From: Malikia sp.
GTDB taxonomy: Bacteria; Pseudomonadota; Gammaproteobacteria; Burkholderiales; Burkholderiaceae_C
Length of the DNA stretch: 64,000 bases
NCBI RefSeq assembly: GCF_028687635.1
Contig: NZ_JAQTZS010000003.1
Coordinates: 178,261 to 242,260, forward strand
Direction: 5' to 3'
Position 1 is the first letter of the stretch, and each line of letters begins with the position of its first letter. The translations under genes and the position numbers were made by a program. The notes beneath the pieces are model-generated. The model searched no databases. It was not told the origin of the DNA and worked only from the letters and a program-made list of their open reading frames with translations. Positions 41,422 through 50,296 of this stretch are shown in pieces.

Positions 41422-42201
41422 TCAGTTTCTGTCCAGTCGATAGACCTCGATCGCGTCGTGCCAGACCGTGCGCGGCACAAAGCCGGGCTGGGCATCCGGC
41501 AGGTACAGGCCCCATTTCAGATAACCGGCCTGCGGCTTGGCATTGCGCAGATTGGGGCCGGCGTGGCGCAAGCCGCGAGCCGCCTGGCCCTGAACCTGGG
41601 CCGAGACGCCGACCTCGCCACGCGCGTCGGTCGCCCAGCGCACATCGAACGCCAGATCGATCCAGCGCCCCGCCGGCAGCGGCGCCGGCAGCAGCGTCAG
41701 CTGGGTAGAGGCACCGATGCGCAACACCAGCGCACCCGCCTTGACGGCGACGAACATGTCGGGCGGACCGTCGAAACGCTTGAACTGCCAGACGATGTCC
41801 ACCGGGCGCGGCGCACCCGACGCGGGAGGCCTGAGATCCCAGCCGTCAGCGAGCCTGAGGCTGAAGCGGTAGAGGAAATGGTCACCCGGACCATAGCGGA
41901 CCGCCAGCGACTCCATCGCGTTCGACTCGGCCCGCCAGGCGCCCTGGCTGACGTAATCAAGCTGCGGCAGCAGATGGGTAACCAGCGAACAGCGCCCGCT
42001 ACGCGCCTGGGTGCAGTCAGTTCGGATCGCATCGCGGGCGGCTGGCAGCACCAAAGCCACCTGCTGGCGCGACAACTCAGGCTGACCGGATTCATAGCTC
42101 ACGGACAGGACCGGCATAGCCGCCGGGGGCGGTACGGCCTTTTCAGCGAGCACCAAACCGGGCAAGCAGGTCCACAGAACTCCCACCAAGATCAATCGCA
42201 T
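41422..42201 (-). CDS. Secreted polysaccharide-lyase-like protein (heparin lyase I fold)
   Basis: This is a 259-residue protein with an N-terminal signal peptide (MRLILVGVLWTCLPGLVLA). The body resembles jelly-roll polysaccharide lyases related to heparin lyase I: YRFSLRLADGWD, VDIVWQFKRFDG, RWIDLAFDVRWATDARGEV and C-terminal YLKWGLYLPD with WHDAIEVYR. It would act in the periplasm or outside the cell on a uronic-acid-containing polysaccharide. wecC upstream supplies a uronic-acid sugar nucleotide, so trimming of the locus's own glycan is plausible. The catalytic residues were not confirmed. Confidence 0.65.
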   Translation of the reverse strand: MRLILVGVLWTCLPGLVLAEKAVPPPAAMPVLSVSYESGQPELSRQQVALVLPAARDAIRTDCTQARSGRCSLVTHLLPQLDYVSQGAWRAESNAMESLAVRYGPGDHFLYRFSLRLADGWDLRPPASGAPRPVDIVWQFKRFDGPPDMFVAVKAGALVLRIGASTQLTLLPAPLPAGRWIDLAFDVRWATDARGEVGVSAQVQGQAARGLRHAGPNLRNAKPQAGYLKWGLYLPDAQPGFVPRTVWHDAIEVYRLDRN

Positions 42202-42242
42202 TTACTATATTTTCCGGGCAAGCGCGGCTAAGGTGTACGTCA

Positions 42243-43583
42243 CTAGGCGAGTAAATGCTCGGCCTGGTTTTGAACCTGGTAACGGACAATGTAAGGCGAA
42301 ACGCCAAATTGACTGGCGATGTCGTCAAAATTGGTGTTTGGCATCTTTTTCGCCGACCACCTGTCCTTGATACCTTCAATCGGGGCGAGAAACTCCGCAG
42401 CAAAAGCTCGGTTGGTCTTCTGCCGGTCGGTCGAGGCTCCGGTGGACAGGAAGAGCCCGCCATCCCCGGAAAACAGGAAGTCTGCGAACGTCGCTGCAAG
42501 CTGGAACTGGGGCATACGGCTACTTTGCATGGCGATGCCCAAGCCTGCGCGGCTTTCGCAGGCGACTCCGCGAGCGCCGCTGTTCGATTCCAGATGCTTG
42601 ATGCTCGAAACAACGGTAGCGGGCGCATCGAAAAGGGTTCGAGTGACCGCGTCGACCGTAGACATGGGCCTGTCTGGCGCCATGCCGAGCAAGTCCCGTA
42701 ATTGTTGCGCGACGGCATAGCCGCGCTCCCAGGGTTTGCCGGCCTGTGGCCTAGAGGCTTGAAGCCTGCGCTTCAGCTCACCGGCATGGGCGGCAACCTC
42801 GCGAGATTTCCTGATCACGCTGCGCGTCTGGTCTTGCAGCCACTGTGCCCGGCTCGCCACATTGGCGACTTCGGCGGTGGCGAAAATTTCCATCGCGACA
42901 TCCTGGCCGAGAACAGCAATGGTCCGGGTGATCGCCGTATAGAGTTCGTCGCCAGGCTCAAAGGGATCCGCACCCAGCAGACCCGCGCAACGGCAATAGA
43001 TCGCTTCGTCCTGATCGGTGCGGGCGTGGTTGATGCGAGCGATCAGGTCTTGCAGCCATGTCTTGTCGTCATTCGCGGGCAGCCGCTCGGCAGTAGCGAC
43101 AAGAAAGCACAACAGCGCGGATTCCACGTCGTTTCTTTCCACGCCATTCCAGTGCACATTGGCGCTGCCGGAACTGACGGGGAACTCGATATTGGCGCTT
43201 TCGATGTGGGAAGGTCTGGCAACGATGCGCACCGAGGTATCCGCGCCGAAAAACCCCAAGGTGGGATAAGCGAAGCCGTCCGTGTGCTTGTTGATCCAGT
43301 GTCGCTGCTTGAAGGCGCTGGCATCCAACAGCAGCCCTTCCTTTTCCTGCGGCTCGTGCAGCAGGGGCCACCAGTTGGCAGCGATGAACTCAGCCAGCGG
43401 GAAGACACTGACGGCGATGAAGTCTCGCGACCCGGCGTCTTCGTCGTCGCTGACCAGCGGCTCGTTCGAGGTAAAAACCCGGTCATCGACCGCGATCTTC
43501 AGATCGGCCCAAGTGGATCGGTGCGCGGGCAGGCGAACTTCTGTCGGGCTGTCCTGCCACTCGCAGGTGAAATCAAATTGCAT
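42243..43583 (-). CDS. ImmA/IrrE-like protein without the HExxH zinc motif
   Basis: This is a 446-residue protein of unknown function. The C-terminal 90 residues follow the ImmA/IrrE layout (PQFQLAATFADFLFSG, then NRAFAAEFLAP, then IASQFGVSPYIVRYQV), but the usual AHELGHxLL zinc-binding segment reads AATFADFLF, and the third ligand glutamate before the FAAE stretch is also absent. Protease activity is therefore unlikely. The first 300 residues match nothing I recognise. The start overlaps the upstream 146-residue gene by 11 bases, marking a two-gene cassette. GC is visibly lower than in neighbouring glycosyltransferase genes, which suggests later insertion into the glycan locus. Confidence 0.6.
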   Translation of the reverse strand: MQFDFTCEWQDSPTEVRLPAHRSTWADLKIAVDDRVFTSNEPLVSDDEDAGSRDFIAVSVFPLAEFIAANWWPLLHEPQEKEGLLLDASAFKQRHWINKHTDGFAYPTLGFFGADTSVRIVARPSHIESANIEFPVSSGSANVHWNGVERNDVESALLCFLVATAERLPANDDKTWLQDLIARINHARTDQDEAIYCRCAGLLGADPFEPGDELYTAITRTIAVLGQDVAMEIFATAEVANVASRAQWLQDQTRSVIRKSREVAAHAGELKRRLQASRPQAGKPWERGYAVAQQLRDLLGMAPDRPMSTVDAVTRTLFDAPATVVSSIKHLESNSGARGVACESRAGLGIAMQSSRMPQFQLAATFADFLFSGDGGLFLSTGASTDRQKTNRAFAAEFLAPIEGIKDRWSAKKMPNTNFDDIASQFGVSPYIVRYQVQNQAEHLLA

Positions 43584-44013
43584 CGGAGGCCCTCACTTCG
43601 CGTGGCTTGGTGGGCAATTTGTCCAGACTCTCCGGCCAGCCCTTGTAGCCGGCGGGTTTGCCTGACTCCAAGTCGGCCCGGTCGGTAAGTCGAGCTTCAA
43701 ATATGCCTTGCTCGCCTTTGTACCAGACACGCTTGGGTAGCGCACCCTCGAATTCTTCGCTGATGTTGCCAGCCAGAATGCCGGCCTTCAACATGGCGGT
43801 TGCCTGATCCCGAGTCAGGTGAGGTGGACAACGGTTGGCGTCTTTCTCCTTGCGGGATGCCGGCGTGATGCCATGCCAGGGCGCGCTTTTGTGTTCGCCG
43901 CTGCCGATGTAACGGGCGTGCGCCGCGTATCGCTCCAGGTCCGGCCGGGTTGGCGACGCGGCAAGCCTGGGCGGAATTTTCCGACTGTGCGGGTTGGGTT
44001 GGGGGCGTTTCAT
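43573..44013 (-). CDS. Small unknown protein, partner of the ImmA/IrrE-like gene
   Basis: This is a 146-residue, strongly basic protein with no family I recognise. It begins MKRPQPNPHSRKIPPR, has ARYIGSGEHKSAPWHG with conserved-looking His/Trp positions, a DRDQATAML-like helix (actual TRDQATAMLKAGILAGNISE) and a beta-like tail VWYKGEQGIFEARLT. It is translated first and overlaps the downstream ImmA-like gene by 11 bases. The small basic protein plus larger sensor-like partner is reminiscent of toxin-antitoxin or phage-defence pairs, but this is inference from layout only. Confidence 0.6.
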   Translation of the reverse strand: MKRPQPNPHSRKIPPRLAASPTRPDLERYAAHARYIGSGEHKSAPWHGITPASRKEKDANRCPPHLTRDQATAMLKAGILAGNISEEFEGALPKRVWYKGEQGIFEARLTDRADLESGKPAGYKGWPESLDKLPTKPREVRASDAI

Positions 44014-44047
44014 AGGGGTTCAGACCGGGCGGCAGTGCAGCACAATA

Positions 44048-46321
44048 CTATGGCTTGCGGGCAAGCACTGCCTTGCGCCTGGCAAGCTCCAAGCTGAAGC
44101 GGTAAACATGGGCCAGCTCAGGACGAGCAGCCATGGCCTGTTCGAACAAGGCCGCAGCCCGTTCATAGTCTCCAGCCGAGTAGGCATCCCTGGCCTGGCG
44201 CGCCAGAACCTGGAGGCTGGCAGGGTCCGACCGAGACAAAGACTGCGCCTTGCGCAGCAAGACCGCAGGCTGTTCGCGCACCTCCCCCAGCACAAGCGCG
44301 CGAACCCGGACGGTACCCGCCCCCTGCAAGCGCAAGGCGAAGCGGAGAAAGTGACAGGCATCGGGAAGCAGTACGGAAAGGCCTGCACCCGCTGGGTTGA
44401 TCGTGTGCCCGATCTTGCGCTTGTCCACATCCTGGAAATCCAGCACCGTTTCCAGCGAAGCCAGATCGTGATCAAGCAGCAGCTGGAACCGATTGTCGGC
44501 TACAAGATTCAGCTCTGGGCGAGAAAAGCGGGGACGCGCATAAACCACGGCGCGCTCATCCGGTGCCAGTCGGGATGAAATCAGCAAATTGCCCTCATCC
44601 AGCCGCATGCCGATTTTTTCGTGCGGCGCTGGACCGAACCACCCGAGCAACTGCTCAGGTGTCACGGTCATCGCACCTGGCCCAGGCACCGCAGGCCGGT
44701 AGTCGGCAGCCGTCAAGCGCTCAGCAACAGGCAGGATGTCGTCGGCCAGCGAAAGCCCCTGGTCCAGCCCCGGCAGATCACCAACCACCTCCAGCACGCT
44801 GGCGGGATCGAGTTCAGAACCGTTGCAGCAATAGTGAAACTCGTCAGTCGCCAGCATGTCGGGCCAGTCCACCGCCATGAGCGCTGGATTGTCCAGACAG
44901 GCGTCCAGCCAGCCCTCGAGTAAAGAATCCGAGCGCAGCAAGGCGCTGCGGGCCGCCAGGCGATGCGCCGGCCGGTATTGCTGGCCGTCAGCCTGCAGCA
45001 CACAGCGACCGCCCTGCACCGCATGCATGGCCACCTTGCCGAAGGCCGCGGCGTCCGAGTAATGCCGGGCCTGGACCAGATCGGTCAGGTAATGCGGGCC
45101 GTAGAAATCCTCGGCGACGAACAGCGCGAGCCAGGGCACTTCATGCAAGGCCTGCTCCACTTCGGCGCGATAGTCCAGCGGATCGGTAAAGCAGGTGATT
45201 CCGGGCTGCAGGACTGGAACAGTTTCGCGCTGAACGTAGCGGCGCAGCAGCAGGGTTCGACAGCGGAGGTATTGCTGGCGTGCCACGCTGGAAATGATCC
45301 GCTGCTCGGCTTCCGGGGAGTCCGCAACGGCCAGGATCAGGATTTCAGGCTGATCCGGCTTCCAGCTCCGGCCCGCGATGCGGGCCTGGATGTATGAAAG
45401 GCGATGGGAATAGGTGTGCTCGCGCAGCACGGCGCGCAGCGCCATCAGACGATGGCGGCGATAGCGCGCTTCGTCGTCCCACAGGGGACGAACAATATCG
45501 ACCAGGGCGGCACCGTCGTCCGAAGCAGCGACCAGATCACCGAAGAACAGGCGCAGGCCGAGCGAGTCGTTGCTGACCACCAGCGTGTTGCTCGCCATCA
45601 GCTCGAACACCCGGCGCGCGAACATGCTCTGCGACCGCTTCACCGTGTTGATGTTGAGCGCGAAGCGGTAACCCTTGTAGGCGCGGTCGATCTCATCGAA
45701 CGGCAGCCCACCCTTGATCAACGGCGTGTATTCCGCAGGGAAGCGGGTTTCCGTTGCGTCACTGCCATGGTTCCGGTCGAAGATATCCACCGGGCCAATC
45801 GCTGAAACCGCGCGCACCAGCTCGGCAAACTCGCGCTGGCGCTGCGGATAGCGCTGATACCACGAGCCGGCAAAGCTGAAGGCTGCCTGGCGGACACCAT
45901 CCTGCAAAGGATTCTGCAAGCGCGGCTGCGCGGCAAAGGGCAGCAACGACACGCGGTCGTGACCCAGCGCCTTCATGTAGCGCGGGATGCAGTCGATGTC
46001 CGTCGTGAATACGTGGTCGAAATGCCGTGCCAGCGGCAAGAAAGTGCCGAAATGGACCGGGTCTTCCTTGTTCCAGAACACGGTAGGAATGCCACGCGCC
46101 TTGCACAAGCGCAGGCAATCGAGGATCTCGGGGCCGGGCGGTGCCAGTTTTCCCTGCCACGCATTGTCCTGCCCACGCCAGGCAGATTCCACGAACAGCA
46201 GATCAGGCGAAGCACGCAGGATGGCCGAATGGAAGGATTCGGGTAGGAGATACGTCGTGCTGTCAATGCACTGAAAAAATGCCGCGCTGCTGAAGGCGTC
46301 GGCTACGAGTGATAACTTCAA
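44048..46321 (-). CDS. CgeB-like glycosyltransferase with C-terminal TPR
   Basis: This is a 757-residue GT-B-type protein of the CgeB/DUF3880 group. N-terminal LLFVESAWRGQDNAWQGKL and IPTVFWNKEDPVHFGTFLPL, then FARRVFELMASNTLVVSNDS, form the glycosyltransferase region (about 1-330). The middle part has a second sugar-transferase-like segment without clear motifs, and a TPR-like pair (QARDAYSAGDYERAAALFEQ) lies near the C-terminus. It is homologous to the AT-rich 48312-50144 gene, sharing the ESAW, FWNKEDP-HF, VFTTD and ALGH-RV-PFAA motifs, but its base composition is GC-rich like the host. Confidence 0.82.
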   Translation of the reverse strand: MKLSLVADAFSSAAFFQCIDSTTYLLPESFHSAILRASPDLLFVESAWRGQDNAWQGKLAPPGPEILDCLRLCKARGIPTVFWNKEDPVHFGTFLPLARHFDHVFTTDIDCIPRYMKALGHDRVSLLPFAAQPRLQNPLQDGVRQAAFSFAGSWYQRYPQRQREFAELVRAVSAIGPVDIFDRNHGSDATETRFPAEYTPLIKGGLPFDEIDRAYKGYRFALNINTVKRSQSMFARRVFELMASNTLVVSNDSLGLRLFFGDLVAASDDGAALVDIVRPLWDDEARYRRHRLMALRAVLREHTYSHRLSYIQARIAGRSWKPDQPEILILAVADSPEAEQRIISSVARQQYLRCRTLLLRRYVQRETVPVLQPGITCFTDPLDYRAEVEQALHEVPWLALFVAEDFYGPHYLTDLVQARHYSDAAAFGKVAMHAVQGGRCVLQADGQQYRPAHRLAARSALLRSDSLLEGWLDACLDNPALMAVDWPDMLATDEFHYCCNGSELDPASVLEVVGDLPGLDQGLSLADDILPVAERLTAADYRPAVPGPGAMTVTPEQLLGWFGPAPHEKIGMRLDEGNLLISSRLAPDERAVVYARPRFSRPELNLVADNRFQLLLDHDLASLETVLDFQDVDKRKIGHTINPAGAGLSVLLPDACHFLRFALRLQGAGTVRVRALVLGEVREQPAVLLRKAQSLSRSDPASLQVLARQARDAYSAGDYERAAALFEQAMAARPELAHVYRFSLELARRKAVLARKP

Positions 46322-46367
46322 TTAGTGATAATCTGCAAAATTTAGTCCGGCAACAGACTCGCAAACA

Positions 46368-47150
46368 TTATAGTTTTTCATTTATCGAAATAGCTGTCTC
46401 TAGTATTAGTGGAAACAGCTCAAGCGGCTCGGGTCCATGACCGCTGGGGTGACTATAAAGCAAATATGAAATTGCATTGCCTTTATAAATTCCCTCTTCA
46501 ATAATTGGAATTTTATTAGCAATCATAAATGGCTTAAAGTGATTATCGAGATGAAATCTATCAAGTTTATTTTGAACAACCAAGCAATTTCTCTCATGAA
46601 AATTTGTGACATCGAATTTTTCACGCGGAAGTTTAATCAAAGCATCTTTCGTCTCAAACCCCCATGCTGTCAAAAAGTATTTCGAGACTGCATTATCATG
46701 ATATTTAAATACATTAGTTTGTGGATTTATAGCTACCGAATAAACTTCCTTAATATTTTTCGCAAGCATAAGAGATGCGAATCCACCTCCAGATGACCCA
46801 TACGCATAGATTTTATCGATACCCAACTGTTTAGAAACAGCCTGAACAAGATTAGATATTATCTGAAAATAATCATCATCTTTATCCCCTAAATACCAGG
46901 CGAGATTTAAGGTGGAATTATTCTTTTTTATTAAAGGATCAAGAATATAAAGTACGCTACCAGGAAATTTATCAGCCCAACTCCAACGTTGGTAGTATGG
47001 GTAGCTCTTCGTGAGATCTATAGCACCATTAAATAATACAAACAACCGATTACTTTTTTTAAATTTAATGTAAGCACGAAACTCTACGCCATTTTTAAGA
47101 TGACAAGAAATTGCACTATCTTTTTCACTATTAATTTTAAAATGAAGCAT
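46368..47150 (-). CDS. Putative serine-hydrolase-fold protein of the glycan cluster
   Basis: This is a 260-residue protein with an alpha/beta-hydrolase-like nucleophile elbow, YAYGSSGGGFASLMLAK near residues 115-130. A possible acid is in QNKLDRFHLDNHF, and HPSGHGP near the C-terminus offers a histidine. No signal peptide is present, so it acts in the cytoplasm. Such proteins near glycosyltransferases are sometimes esterases or acyl-transfer enzymes; the substrate is unknown. The gene is AT-rich and belongs to the foreign block. Confidence 0.6.
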   Translation of the reverse strand: MLHFKINSEKDSAISCHLKNGVEFRAYIKFKKSNRLFVLFNGAIDLTKSYPYYQRWSWADKFPGSVLYILDPLIKKNNSTLNLAWYLGDKDDDYFQIISNLVQAVSKQLGIDKIYAYGSSGGGFASLMLAKNIKEVYSVAINPQTNVFKYHDNAVSKYFLTAWGFETKDALIKLPREKFDVTNFHERNCLVVQNKLDRFHLDNHFKPFMIANKIPIIEEGIYKGNAISYLLYSHPSGHGPEPLELFPLILETAISINEKL

Positions 47151-47195
47151 TTTTATATTAGTAAACGGTTGAATTTTAAATACTTAATTACAAAA

Positions 47196-48275
47196 TTAAT
47201 ATGTCTTCTCAGAATAAGATGACTCAAACTCTAAGAACTGTGTTGCTTTTTTTCCAGGCGACATACTACGGATTTCTTCCATATTATTTAATATGTACAA
47301 AAGATGCTGAGCTCGTGCTAAACTGGAATAACTTTTCCTAAACCTGGAAAGAACTTTTTTTGACTCTGATTGAGCAAAGTCAAAATCTGATATTACTTTT
47401 GATATATAAGACTCTAATCCATTAATTGAACTAGAAACCTCAATTTCTGGCATAGCAAATTTCATATCTTCCTGACCAACAGCAGCAACAGGAATCCCTG
47501 ATGCAATATATTGAATAACCCTACTGGGAAACTGGAAGTAACCAAGCGATCTAAGCTCAGGAAAGTCATAATGCAGTCCTGCGTATTCATCAAAAAACTG
47601 AGGAATAGATACTGATATTCTGAAATTCTTAATAGTTTGAGAAACTAAATCGCAATTTAAGTAAGCTTCCTTAATAAAACCCCCGTGTATCCCAAGGGGA
47701 TCTGAGTCCAACAATCCAAAAATCTTCTTTTTGTTAGGCAGCTTTGCAAATTCAAAGTATCTTTTTCTCCGCACCTGTCCATTCATATTCCCTAAAAATA
47801 AAACTTCTTCACCGGCTTCCAGTGGATTATAAACAGGGGGAAATGCGTGATGATCTGTCCAGAAAGGAAAGTTAATCCCATGTTTATGTCCCTTAGCGTG
47901 ATAAAAAGAAATTATTTTCTCAGAACCACAGTGAAGCATCAAATCATAGCTATCTACTACAAGTGAGTAGCATGTTTTATAAAGGACAGGGTCGTCTGAC
48001 AACCATATTGCTGTAATACATTTTTTTTTAATGACCTCAACCATCTCAGGAAGCAAATTCATTGGCCTGAACGAGATAAATAAATCAGGAGTAAAATCTA
48101 AAGCTTTTTCAATTTCACTCCACACCTTTTTTTTATCACTCTCATTTTTTATCATGTCATGACCATGCACGATCAGATCGGTGGAGTGTACAGAATGCCC
48201 TAAATATTCAAATGCACGCTTTAGGCTCTCGACAAGATGCCTTTCGAGAATTGAATCAAACAAGACTATTTTCAT
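47196..48275 (-). CDS. CgeB-like glycosyltransferase (AT-rich block)
   Basis: This is a 359-residue protein with a GT-B glycosyltransferase layout of the CgeB/Glyco_trans_1_2 type. N-terminal KIVLFDSILERHLVESLKRA and LFISFRPMNLLPEM, then ITAIWLSDDPVLYKTC, form the acceptor half; VLFLGNMNGQVRRKRYFEFA and YFQFPSRVIQYIASGIPVAA correspond to the nucleotide-sugar-binding half. It is more distant from the two larger CgeB-like proteins than they are from each other. It lies between the hydrolase-like gene and the 610-residue homologue. Confidence 0.78.
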   Translation of the reverse strand: MKIVLFDSILERHLVESLKRAFEYLGHSVHSTDLIVHGHDMIKNESDKKKVWSEIEKALDFTPDLFISFRPMNLLPEMVEVIKKKCITAIWLSDDPVLYKTCYSLVVDSYDLMLHCGSEKIISFYHAKGHKHGINFPFWTDHHAFPPVYNPLEAGEEVLFLGNMNGQVRRKRYFEFAKLPNKKKIFGLLDSDPLGIHGGFIKEAYLNCDLVSQTIKNFRISVSIPQFFDEYAGLHYDFPELRSLGYFQFPSRVIQYIASGIPVAAVGQEDMKFAMPEIEVSSSINGLESYISKVISDFDFAQSESKKVLSRFRKSYSSLARAQHLLYILNNMEEIRSMSPGKKATQFLEFESSYSEKTY

Positions 48276-48311
48276 ACTTCAAAGAGTTTATTAAAAACAA
48301 AAAATAATTTA

Positions 48312-50144
48312 TTACAACGATATTTTTGGCATGTATTTATATAAATTCTCATCAAAACTCTCGGAGTTTACATAACCTCCAACATCCAAAATATTAAAGA
48401 AATCAGCTATATAAATATTCTCACTCAAATTTCTTGAAAACACTTTAAAGCTTTCTCTATCGAAATCGAATTCATCGATATTTTTTGATCTTACTGCAAA
48501 AACTCCAATATTAGCAGTATTTGTTTTTGAATGCCACAGTCCCCTGATATCTGAAATTTTATTATTTAAATACTTTGATTCAAGCTCAGAAAACTGAAAA
48601 GGATCAGGTTTTGTAACAGCTTTCGCTTCAGAGTATTGAAATGGGATTAGTATATCTGATATGTAATTATCTAAATAAATATAATCTTTTCTAAAAAAAA
48701 TCACATGATCTATACACTCTTTAATCGGAAGACATCTGAGCATTTTTGGGAATTCTTTTATAAATTCAACATCGCAATTTTTAATCAGTCCTGATAAAAA
48801 TAAAAATGCTCTCGACTCTTTCAACTGATCAATACTTATATTTTTACAAACAAAAATAAAGTTAGTGGGTTTTATTTTTCCAGAAATCGCTTTTTTAACT
48901 TGGTTAAACAGAATATCAAGAGATCCAACCTCAATAACTAACGTGAACTTTGAACCATCCGAACTATTATTTTGGCAATCATCGTTTACAAATTCAACAA
49001 TACTTTTCCATCGTTGGCTGTAAGTGTGTTTAGATAGAACTTCACGGATACCAAGCTGCGATTTAGAGCACCAAAAAATATTATCTGACAAAAGTCTATC
49101 TGCTGCTATTGATGCCTCTTTCTCATTATTAACTGTCAGTACAATTCCAGGAAATTGCTCGGTAATTGATTTCGATGGCGTTGATATAACGGGCGTCCCC
49201 GAAGCTAAAAGCTCATACACTCTTCTAGACATCATGGTTGGCGAGTTGGTAATAGTATTTACATTCAAGAAGATCTTGAATTTTTTGTAAATTCCGACCA
49301 TCTTATCAAATTCGACAGCTGGTCTAATATTACTATGGTAAATATCCGGGTAGGAATAGCGATCGCCGCCAATCGACGAAGCTCGATCGTATATTGACCC
49401 GTTGAACTCTAGTATTAAAGGTAGAATAGCATCCATTTGCTTTTTCCTATCTTCATGATTTTTAGCATAGTAAGTCCCCGCAAAACAAATATTTTCTTGT
49501 TGGATTTCAAATCTATTTTCGGGGTTTGTAATTTCAATTGGTGCCGCAAAAGGAATGGATTTAACTCTTTTGTGACCCAATGCACTTTGGTAGTTCTTTA
49601 CTGATAGTTCATCTGTTGTAAATACATAATCAGCTTTTTTTGCGATAGGAAGAAACATGTCAAAATGCATTGGATCTTCTTTATTCCAGAACAATACTGG
49701 AATTTTTTTACTTTTAAGAAGCTCAATCGCAGAAAGAAGTGCTTGAGAGTTTTTATGCTTTAATTCTAGGGATGTAAATGCGTACTCCCACGTACCTTTA
49801 TTGGCTTTCCAAGCACTTTCAATAAAAGCGAAATCTGATTTCGAAATAGCAATTTGCTCTTTATAATTATGTCTACTGAGAGGGTATCCGTGGAACTGAT
49901 TTTTCCAACAAAATTCAGAAATTGGATCTAGGAGGGTTAAGGCTGATTTTTTTTTGGTTTTGGAAAAATCTTTTAGGTCTTTCTTTTTTTTATACTTGAT
50001 GATTTGTTTTTCACATAAATCTATGTTAACTTTAAATAATGATACGCCAAGCGTTTCGCTTGCCTTCTTATATAATTTTAACGCTTCGCTAAACCGTCCC
50101 TCACGATAAAGTTTATTTGCTTCTACACATATATTATTTTTCAT
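48312..50144 (-). CDS. CgeB-like glycosyltransferase with N-terminal TPR (AT-rich block)
   Basis: This is a 610-residue protein. A TPR-like start (EANKLYREGRFSEALKLYKK) is followed by a lysine-rich linker and a CgeB-type glycosyltransferase region with AFIESAWKANKGTWEY, IPVLFWNKEDPMHFDMFLPI, YVFTTD and MSRRVYELLASGTPVIST. It is homologous to the GC-rich 44048-46321 protein, but there the TPR lies at the C-terminus. The C-terminal 200 residues are not assigned. The ATG at 50144 is preferred over a TTG at 50156; neither has a clear Shine-Dalgarno. Confidence 0.8.
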   Translation of the reverse strand: MKNNICVEANKLYREGRFSEALKLYKKASETLGVSLFKVNIDLCEKQIIKYKKKKDLKDFSKTKKKSALTLLDPISEFCWKNQFHGYPLSRHNYKEQIAISKSDFAFIESAWKANKGTWEYAFTSLELKHKNSQALLSAIELLKSKKIPVLFWNKEDPMHFDMFLPIAKKADYVFTTDELSVKNYQSALGHKRVKSIPFAAPIEITNPENRFEIQQENICFAGTYYAKNHEDRKKQMDAILPLILEFNGSIYDRASSIGGDRYSYPDIYHSNIRPAVEFDKMVGIYKKFKIFLNVNTITNSPTMMSRRVYELLASGTPVISTPSKSITEQFPGIVLTVNNEKEASIAADRLLSDNIFWCSKSQLGIREVLSKHTYSQRWKSIVEFVNDDCQNNSSDGSKFTLVIEVGSLDILFNQVKKAISGKIKPTNFIFVCKNISIDQLKESRAFLFLSGLIKNCDVEFIKEFPKMLRCLPIKECIDHVIFFRKDYIYLDNYISDILIPFQYSEAKAVTKPDPFQFSELESKYLNNKISDIRGLWHSKTNTANIGVFAVRSKNIDEFDFDRESFKVFSRNLSENIYIADFFNILDVGGYVNSESFDENLYKYMPKISL

Positions 50145-50296
50145 AATTTTTAACAAGAAAGATTAAAACTAAACTTTGGAATACTTCAAGCTGGGGAAAC
50201 ATTAATTCTCTAGCGCATCTTCCTGCAGTGTCAGCGTCATATTAGCGCCGGTCAGCTTGGTTCAGCGACATGTTGGAGCGTCCCATCGAACCGAAA

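Larger units (their letters stand above)
46322..50220. other. AT-rich foreign block
   Basis: This stretch is strikingly AT-rich compared with the GC-rich DNA on both sides, with the change occurring abruptly just after 46321 and near 50220. It holds three complete minus-strand genes and short AT-rich gaps (46322-46367, 47151-47195, 48276-48311, 50145-50220). No transposase, integrase or terminal repeat is visible at either edge. Codon use is AT-biased throughout. It is best read as DNA acquired from a low-GC donor, perhaps by homologous exchange between surface-glycan loci. Confidence 0.85.
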
